Assembly (NCBI RefSeq): GCF_037975245.1
Contig: NC_092573.1
Span: forward strand, 11,101,501-11,165,500
DNA length: 64,000 nucleotides
From: Apostichopus japonicus
Taxonomy: Eukaryota; Echinodermata; Holothuroidea; Aspidochirotida; Stichopodidae
Reading direction: 5' to 3'
The notes under the pieces are model-generated. The model searched no databases. It was not told where the DNA came from and saw only the letters and a list, made by a program, of their open reading frames with translations. Made by a program: the position numbers and the translations under genes. Below are positions 61,701 to 64,000 of the stretch, piece after piece. Within the stretch, counting starts at the first letter, position 1; each line of letters starts with the position of its first letter.

Positions 61701-63150
61701 TTTTTGGTGAAGAAATAAAAATTATTAAAAAGAGCAACAGGAATAAAAAAAATGTGACATAGTTCTCTTTCCTTGGGTCAGAAAATGTCATGGCTGTATT
61801 CATAATTTTATATTGGGTTTCTAGTGCAAGACCTGTGTGTTATTCTACACTCATGTTGGGTACAGCGCAGTCATGTACAAATTCACTTTCTTTCGGACAC
61901 TTTTAGACATTTAGACAGCGTAGAGCTAAGATAAGATCAAAGTTAGTAAGGTGACCAGGTGACTCTCAATATAACGTACTGTCAGAGTGCTATCAATATT
62001 GTTACTAGGATTTTACAAATTGCAACTCCATTACATAGCTTCGATGAAAATGGTATGGGCTATGAATTTCACAATAACAGGAAATGAAGCTTTGTCTGAG
62101 TAAACATTCCAAAATCAAACATTTACAGACATGAAAATCACTTTATCATGACTGATCAAAGACAGGCAGTTTGCGAACCTTTAAAGTGATGATCAGTCAC
62201 CATGGCGACAACAACAAAATGAAATACTAATTCCACATCCATGGCAATCGAGGAGAGCACCTCATTATTGACATTTTCACTTCTTTCATATATACATTAT
62301 GGTGTTAAAAGAGCTGTATCGCACAGCCGTGAAAGGAACACAAAGAGACAAAGTGTTTTAATGATATATTGCATCGGTAAATAATAAAATAAATAAATCC
62401 TCTCAAGATTAGTGTAACGTTAACGTTAACGTCTACTCAAAGGATAGTCGAGGTGAAAATTTACTTTTCGCTGATGGAAAACAAACATATTCTAAAGGGT
62501 CTTGGTTAAATTTGCATTCAATTCTTAGAACTTCTTACCTATTATATTCTAGATTATGACAACATTTGAATGTTGCCATGTTTTTGTACCAAAAGTGAGC
62601 TCGAGGCAAACAAGTGCACATGACATCTTGCAAACATGCATGTACAAATAAACTGGTTTTATTTATTTTTTCATTAATATGTACATCCAAATTAAAATTG
62701 GGAAGCATCACCTTCATATAGTATGAAAAAGTCATGACTACTGGGATATTGATCAATTCACGTGCCGTACTGTACTCAATAAAGTAAATTTACAGCTCTC
62801 TACAATACATAGTCAAATCAATAAAATGAACAAATAAAAGGAAAACAACATTTTGCTGTCATTGTGCAACCATGAATTCACATAATTTCAACTGTCATTA
62901 TCTCAAAATGCAATTTCAAAAATTGCACGCTAATTTCAGGATGACAAGGATGATAGCATGATAAGTGTGTAAATTGAAGTTAGTAAAAATAAATTAAAAA
63001 TTTTCTGGAAAACCTTTTAAAACCTCAGACTAACCTGGTTTACTTCCACAGTTTTGTAGGTGTATATACCTGGTGTGAGAGACCATCTTGAAAAGTCTCC
63101 CTTCCAGCCTCTGTTTATAGTTCCAGCACCAATCCCTCCTATTGGAACAC
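25536..63150 (-). CDS. GBA2: Non-lysosomal glucosylceramidase (GBA2-type, GH116), 15 exons, 5' end outside window
   Basis: Gene-level entry; exons are listed separately. The fifteen exons join in consistent phase into about 755 residues and a stop. The family hydrolyses glucosylceramide to glucose and ceramide at the cytosolic face of ER/Golgi membranes. Seen in order: the GVPIGGIG start of the GH116 N-domain, [30 protein letters not shown], then the (alpha/alpha)6 catalytic domain with [93 protein letters not shown] and [14 protein letters not shown]. By recalled human alignment the nucleophile Glu (human E527) is the E of NELYF, codon 34079-34077, and the acid/base Asp (human D677) is most likely the D of FRDYQ, codon 30965-30963. 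Both are present. About 150 N-terminal residues of vertebrate GBA2 are missing and should lie right of 63150. No disabling lesion was seen. Confidence 0.95.
26410..26726 (-). CDS. GBA2: GBA2 exon 14
   Basis: 317 nt, 2 + 105 codons, phase 0 end; donor GTACAC, acceptor CCTACACAG. Holds [35 protein letters not shown] and [19 protein letters not shown], all catalytic-domain motifs of GH116. Confidence 0.95.
26749..27076. repeat. 54-bp tandem repeat, six units, abutting a GBA2 acceptor
   Basis: Units begin TCGTTGTAGTTAACAATGAG and end near GATGTAATGCAAGTTA; length 51-57 bp. The array starts about 22 bp upstream of the exon 14 acceptor, so it occupies the branch-point region. Confidence 0.92.
27077..28329. 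other. Rest of GBA2 intron 13
   Basis: No exon or repeat recognised apart from a short direct repeat (TTACCTAATGGTTAATTGGT, then TTACCTAAAGGTTAATTGGT) near 28095-28144. Confidence 0.5.
28330..28472 (-). CDS. GBA2: GBA2 exon 13
   Basis: 143 nt, 1 + 47 codons + 1. Begins [19 protein letters not shown] (the Ser codon is split with exon 12) and ends YDKKLWN(G). Acceptor TGATACCAG, donor GTAAGT. Confidence 0.95.
29590..29700 (+). mobile_element. Degenerate SINE, family 3, copy b
   Basis: CCAAGGACACAAC, then TTTGCGAACCTGCGATCCTT and AAGTCC..TTAAC.AACTTGAC follow the same order as 46236-46392 but with many changes. It lies in GBA2 intron 12. Confidence 0.45.
29859..29965 (-). CDS. GBA2: GBA2 exon 12 (DGDG...DQTYD)
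   Basis: 107 nt, 35 codons + 2. Holds [13 protein letters not shown] and [13 protein letters not shown]. Human GBA2 has ENGG and DQTYDGW here, so this protein replaces two Gly by Cys and Val next to a strictly conserved DQTYD loop. Confidence 0.95.
30909..31060 (-). CDS. GBA2: GBA2 exon 11 (probable acid/base Asp)
   Basis: 152 nt, 2 + 50 codons. Holds [29 protein letters not shown] and [10 protein letters not shown]. The Asp of FRDYQ is the best match to the human acid/base D677. Donor GTACAT, acceptor TTCACAG. Confidence 0.95.
31998..32105 (-). CDS. GBA2: GBA2 exon 10
   Basis: 108 nt. The first two thirds are an acidic, poorly conserved insert relative to human GBA2; it ends with the invariant IPHDIGDP. 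Donor GTGAGG, acceptor ATTCTCAG. Confidence 0.92.
32124..32188. repeat. 28-bp direct duplication
   Basis: CAAATCTAAATCATATTCAG occurs twice in succession about 28 bp apart in GBA2 intron 9. Confidence 0.8.
32316..32652. repeat. ~64-bp tandem repeat, five units
   Basis: Each unit contains GACAGCACCCTAGACAAACA, ATACCCTAGGGTCAG and TATGTTCTAACTTA. The 3' units are nearly identical and the first is most diverged. Repeated CCCTAG palindromic cores. Inside GBA2 intron 9. Confidence 0.93.
32895..32999 (-). CDS. GBA2: GBA2 exon 9
   Basis: 105 nt, encoding [20 protein letters not shown] and [14 protein letters not shown]; nearly identical to vertebrate GBA2. Acceptor TTTCTTGCAG, donor GTAAGT. Confidence 0.96.
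33000..33946. other. GBA2 intron 8
   Basis: AT-rich, no repeat or extra exon recognised. Confidence 0.5.
33947..34116 (-). CDS. GBA2: GBA2 exon 8 (catalytic nucleophile)
   Basis: 170 nt: 1 + 56 codons + 1. [36 protein letters not shown], then [10 protein letters not shown]. The Glu in NELYF corresponds to the GH116 nucleophile. Acceptor CTCCCAACAG, donor GTAGGT. Confidence 0.96.
34496..34622 (-). mobile_element. tRNA-derived SINE, family 1, copy b
   Basis: A box TAGCCTAGTGG and B box GGTTCGAATCC on the minus strand with the same surrounding body as 21383-21510 (CAGAGGTT..GAAACC and GGTCGTAATTCCAC on the plus strand). Its B box is closer to consensus than copy a. Lies in GBA2 intron 7, in the gene's orientation. 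Confidence 0.82.
34769..34894 (-). CDS. GBA2: GBA2 exon 7
   Basis: 126 nt, [20 protein letters not shown] (first Arg split) and [15 protein letters not shown]. Acceptor TTTCCTACAG, donor GTATGC. Confidence 0.94.
35662..35815 (-). CDS. GBA2: GBA2 exon 6
   Basis: 154 nt, 2 + 50 codons + 2: [40 protein letters not shown], ending FKYN. Matches the AAVC...WDMP strand region of the GH116 N-domain. The acceptor is a CATAG. Confidence 0.93.
35816..37456. other. GBA2 intron 5
   Basis: No exon or repeat recognised. C-rich stretch around 36960-36995 and 37200-37256. Confidence 0.5.
37457..37559 (-). CDS. GBA2: GBA2 exon 5
   Basis: 103 nt, 34 codons + 1: [18 protein letters not shown] then [16 protein letters not shown]. 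Corresponds to ITAFDP...VWQDLLQDGQL of human GBA2. Acceptor CTCTCTTACAG, donor GTCAGT. Confidence 0.93.
38620..39640. repeat. Degenerate repeat field with a 135-bp tandem core
   Basis: The core ACAGGATCTGATCCACCTAT recurs at about 39316, 39451 and (partly) 39586, exactly 135 bp apart, with the intervening AGATAGTGTATCTAGTTGAT and ACCTGAAGGGATATAAC nearly unchanged. Looser copies (TTCAAGAATAGGGGATA-type motifs) extend left to 38620. Lies in GBA2 intron 4. Confidence 0.88.
39690..39775 (-). repeat. SINE-like 3' tail with GCGC motif and (AAT)n
   Basis: Reverse complement has the trinucleotide tract followed by TTATAAAGCGCAAAAAACAT and ATCTCGATGCGC, matching the plus-strand element at 3945-4030. 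Confidence 0.45.
39776..43203. other. Remainder of GBA2 intron 4
   Basis: AT-rich, no exon recognised. A weak tRNA-like stretch lies near 40615-40680. Confidence 0.45.
43204..43327 (-). CDS. GBA2: GBA2 exon 4
   Basis: 124 nt, 1 + 41 codons: [40 protein letters not shown](N). Aligns with GGLWNEPF...[21 protein letters not shown] of human GBA2. Acceptor TCCTTCCAG, donor GTAAGC. Confidence 0.92.
43803..43955. repeat. DIRS left terminal inverted repeat (element 3' end)
   Basis: Outer end ATTATAAAACTTACTGG, then the shared block from ACTTACCTGTCTCCCC to CTTCCTTCATTTT. Confidence 0.9.
44382..44481. repeat. DIRS internal complementary region
   Basis: 44382-44434 is the reverse complement of 43803-43855 (53 bp). 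44435-44481 is the reverse complement of 50624-50670 (47 bp). The junction lies between TTTTATAAT and ATTTACTTCG, so the region records the two element ends joined head to tail. It overlaps the end of the recombinase frame. Confidence 0.92.
44453..45456 (-). pseudogene. DIRS tyrosine recombinase (frame-disrupted)
   Basis: Two minus-strand frames, 45456-45019 and 44947-44453. The first holds DIRS-type linker motifs ([18 protein letters not shown]). The second holds the catalytic C-terminal part: [11 protein letters not shown], then HNSRGFTAS with the H-x-x-R pair (residues 87-90 of that frame), Trp113 and the Tyr at 124, the spacing expected of the H-R-H/W-Y set. The two parts are in different frames, so the gene is probably broken by indels. 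The 3' end runs into the internal complementary region. Confidence 0.75.
45623..45862 (-). pseudogene. DIRS RNase H domain fragment
   Basis: Minus-strand frame with [23 protein letters not shown] and [12 protein letters not shown], then EWTLL. This DN-T-V...GGTRS...NV-AD-L-R pattern is typical of DIRS RNase H. A three-residue insertion splits the usual Y-I/V-N motif (TYCSYVNR). The upstream half of RNase H and the reverse transcriptase are missing. Confidence 0.78.
45859..46127 (-). CDS. Exon-like open frame of unknown origin inside the DIRS element
   Basis: 88 codons without Met, preceded by an acceptor-like ATATTTTTTAG (exon start 46127) and containing a donor-like CCCAG/GTACAG near 45873. 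Cys-rich core [12 protein letters not shown], a glycosylation sequon NGT, and [18 protein letters not shown]. The family is not recognised. The phase does not fit GBA2 exon 3 to 4 splicing. It could be a captured host exon, part of another transposon, or chance. The protein is unassigned. Confidence 0.3.
46236..46392 (+). mobile_element. SINE, family 3, copy a
   Basis: TGCCTTGCCCAAGGAAACAA, then GATCCGGCCAGGACTCAAAC and ACTGCCTTCACCACTTGACC. In reverse complement a degenerate tRNA-like A box (CAAGTGGTGAAGG) and B box (GTTTGAGTCC) are visible. Nested in the DIRS element. Confidence 0.6.
46617..46798 (-). mobile_element. tRNA-derived SINE, family 2, copy b
   Basis: Homologue of 1966-2156 over the full length: CAAGCTGACTGAAGTCAGTC, TCCATGATTATGAA, CAACTCTGTAGCTGGAC, and the tRNA-like head with TTAGCTCAG on the minus strand. 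Nested in the DIRS element. Confidence 0.72.
46799..47920. other. Unassigned cargo DNA within the DIRS element
   Basis: No DIRS domain recognised. 46900-47150 is AT-rich with repeated AACGTTAT-like motifs. 47258-47784 carries overlapping open frames without recognisable domains and three NFI-type palindromes. Confidence 0.5.
47567..47654. promoter_or_regulatory. Cluster of three NFI-type palindromes
   Basis: TTGGC-N5-GCCAA exact at 47567-47581 and 47640-47654, and CTGGC-N5-GCCAA at 47605-47619. Spacing is 38 and 35 bp. This is the textbook NFI/CTF full-site consensus. Function is inferred only. Confidence 0.5.
47940..49140. repeat. GC-rich tandem repeat field in the DIRS element
   Basis: A near-identical 108-bp pair starts at 48740 and 48848 (TGGGCTTTTGGTTGGCCTTG). 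Older ~230-bp copies sharing TTATTGGCCTTGAGCC and GACCCGGACATTC lie to the left, separated by (CT)n tracts. Open frames on both strands follow the repeat and look incidental. This is where a DIRS gag-like frame might be expected, but none is recognised. Confidence 0.75.
49150..50350. repeat. Tandem repeats in the DIRS 5' leader (302-bp and 161-bp periods)
   Basis: CGCGGCTTACAAG recurs at 49335 and 49637, with AAGGGAGAGAACCCC and GAACAAGGCTACGAG in the same order. GTAAACAAGGCGGTATAGGC recurs at 50091 and 50252. Non-coding, rich in ACG and TACG motifs. Confidence 0.8.
50544..50670. repeat. DIRS right terminal inverted repeat (element 5' end)
   Basis: Inverted copy of 43842-43952 followed by the outer end GTTCCCC...ACTTCG read leftward. 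The boundary at 50670 is set by the internal complementary region. Confidence 0.9.
50827..50942 (-). CDS. GBA2: GBA2 exon 3
   Basis: 116 nt, 38 codons + 2: [38 protein letters not shown]. Corresponds to [26 protein letters not shown] in human. Acceptor CGCTTTCTCAG, donor GTAAGA. The DIRS element ends only 156 bp downstream of this exon. Confidence 0.95.
50943..53170. other. GBA2 intron 2, left part
   Basis: AT-rich. Holds a short direct repeat GCAGAGCAGTTTACCA (51205-51240) and the hammerhead-like motif at 52463-52506. No exon recognised. Confidence 0.5.
52463..52506 (+). ncRNA. Degenerate hammerhead-ribozyme-like motif
   Basis: CTGAAGA, a perfect 5-bp hairpin GATCC/GGATC with loop TGCTA, then AAAATGTC. 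This resembles the CUGANGA - stem II - GAAA - GUC order of a type I hammerhead, as reported for Penelope-like retroelements. The flanks can form a weak 4-bp stem I. The core G of GAAA is replaced by A, so cleavage activity is unlikely. Confidence 0.3.
53171..53424 (+). mobile_element. Non-autonomous hAT-like element, subfamily B, copy 2
   Basis: Starts CAGGCGCCCCCTTG and ends GTACACGCCTG, flanked by the 8-bp duplication CTACGAAC (53163-53170 and 53425-53432). 254 bp. The core matches 9119-9408 (GGGAAGTGCCATTTCCAGCG and CATTTTCAGCCAAAATTTTC). Terminal repeats are more decayed. Lies in GBA2 intron 2. Confidence 0.82.
53778..54005 (-). CDS. GBA2: GBA2 exon 2
   Basis: 228 nt, 76 codons, phase 0 at both ends. 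[58 protein letters not shown], then IIPGDYK. Acceptor CCAACTGCAG, donor GTGGGT. Confidence 0.96.
56695..57665. repeat. ~648-bp tandem duplication with an internal ~195-bp repeat
   Basis: The first copy begins at about 56695 (GGTTGAGT...GTAAAATTGTGGCAAA...TTCAAC) and the second at about 57343. The block ACTTTATACATCAG(G/C)AAGGA is present three times (about 57010, 57180 and 57628), and CAGTACAGCATTATAAACAG-like text twice. Copies are diverged. Confidence 0.82.
59520..59760. repeat. (TGTAC)-type microsatellite
   Basis: Imperfect run of TACTGTAC and CTGTACTACACTG units, densest at 59665-59755. Confidence 0.85.
60857..61042. repeat. 27-bp tandem repeat, seven units
   Basis: Units of AGATCATACTTCATGAGTAC + AGTACGA. 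27 bp keeps frame, so the minus strand reads a 9-residue repeat VLMKYDLRT, but this is in an intron without splice context. Confidence 0.92.
61043..63034. other. 5' part of GBA2 intron 1
   Basis: AT-rich, nothing further recognised. Confidence 0.4.
63035..63150 (-). CDS. GBA2: GBA2 first exon in window (internal exon of the gene)
   Basis: 116 nt: 2 + 38 codons, [38 protein letters not shown]. Corresponds to [37 protein letters not shown]... of human GBA2. Acceptor TTTTGCACAACAG, donor GTTAGT. The split first codon needs one G from an upstream exon beyond the window. Confidence 0.95.
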
Positions 63151-64000
63151 CTGTTGTGCAAAAAAAAAAAAAACAAGAAAAGGTTTAACAACACCTTTAT
63201 GAAATCATGTATATAACATTAAAGCCATAAGGCAAATTTTAAAAAATCAAATAAATATGCTCCGAAGCCTATGTTGCTATGTACTGTACATATATACATA
63301 CCAACAAACTTGCACATTAAACAGTACACAATGAAAGCATACTGTACACAAATGATAGTCAAGTTATAAAGTAAAGGGCACATAGTCCAGAGGTAAATTT
63401 ATTTTTGACTAATGAAAGAGGAACATACTCTTAAGCATCAAGGTGAAATTCAATTCTCACGTTTTTTTTTAGATCTATACAGTAAGTACTACAATTGCTG
63501 CAGTTGTCACAGCATGTACTGTTGATCTCCACGCAAGCAGGGTTAGAATTACAGTTACGTATATTAATAAACCCAAATACTTAGTTGGCTGACTTTGTTT
63601 CTGGAACGACACAAACGCTAATCGTCCAAGGTTAATGTGATGTACTGCATGGAACGGCAAATGTTGTATGATTTAGTAATTTATCGATGGGGCGTGGTGG
63701 TGAATAGTGTACTAGTACTTATAGATACAATGTATGCAGGTAGTACTTTCACTGACTTTACTGTCCATACTGAAACTATCAACAGTATCTGAAACAATAC
63801 AGTACTGTAGGTGTACACAGTTTATCTGTATAGTGTCTACTAGACATTAGTAAGGCTCTGAAACAATCTCCCCATCCCTTATCCCTCTCCTCTCCTCTCA
63901 ACCCACCTCCCCCGCCCCCCCCCCCCCTCCCAACCCTCACTTCCCTACAACACTCCTGTGCCCATGCACGATCAAACCAAGCAGTTTCCATAACAACTGC
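63151..64000. other. GBA2 intron preceding the first exon in the window
   Basis: No exon matching the missing GBA2 N-terminus was found here. Contains C-rich runs near 63905-63935. Confidence 0.5.

Larger units (their letters stand above)
54006..63034. other. GBA2 intron 1 (9 kb)
   Basis: The longest intron in the window. Contains the duplication, microsatellite and 27-bp array listed separately, G/C runs and many TACTGTA motifs. No extra exon recognised. Confidence 0.55.

Noticed and set aside
63475-63660. Possible upstream GBA2 exon
   Set aside because: The frame does not resemble the missing GBA2 N-terminus and has no suitable donor with the required one-base phase.

Overview
This is eukaryotic nuclear DNA: exons are 34 to 317 bp with GT-AG introns of up to 9 kb, there are no bacterial-style gene clusters, and mobile elements and tandem repeats are dense. 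The protein families, tRNA-derived SINEs, G/C-tract-rich small hAT elements and a DIRS-type retrotransposon fit a marine invertebrate, most likely a deuterostome such as an echinoderm. The organism assignment is inference. Genes were assembled by hand from splice sites, codon phase and recognised protein families. No search could be run.

Two host genes can be supported, both on the minus strand. (1) Positions 1-11316 hold the 5' half of an RGS-domain gene of the RGSL1/RGS22 family: seven coding exons whose phases all agree, from a start ATG at 11316 with an in-frame stop just upstream, through the first RGS domain, and running off the left edge. (2) Positions 25536-63150 hold fifteen exons of a GBA2-type non-lysosomal glucosylceramidase (GH116). 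It is complete from the GVPIGGIG motif to the stop codon. The N-terminal ~150 residues expected from vertebrate GBA2 lie beyond the right edge.

The ~14 kb between the genes (11317-25452) has no gene I can support. It holds two small hAT elements, a tRNA-derived SINE, a 1.1 kb satellite array (about 31-bp monomer, about 375-bp higher-order period) and a 287-bp tandem duplication. The GBA2 introns hold several unrelated tandem arrays (54, 64, 135 and 27 bp units and a ~648-bp duplication), SINEs, another hAT element and a possible hammerhead-like motif.

The most unusual object is a 6.9 kb DIRS-like tyrosine-recombinase retrotransposon (43803-50670) inside one GBA2 intron, in the same orientation as the gene. 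Its 111-bp inverted terminal repeats are identical as read. It keeps the diagnostic internal complementary region, an exact head-to-tail fusion of the two element ends. RNase H and tyrosine recombinase remnants are recognisable. Where reverse transcriptase should lie there is instead about 2 kb of apparently unrelated DNA with two SINEs, three NFI-type palindromes and an 88-codon exon-like frame.

Five non-autonomous hAT-like elements could each be delimited to the base by terminal inverted repeats and a perfect 8-bp target duplication.
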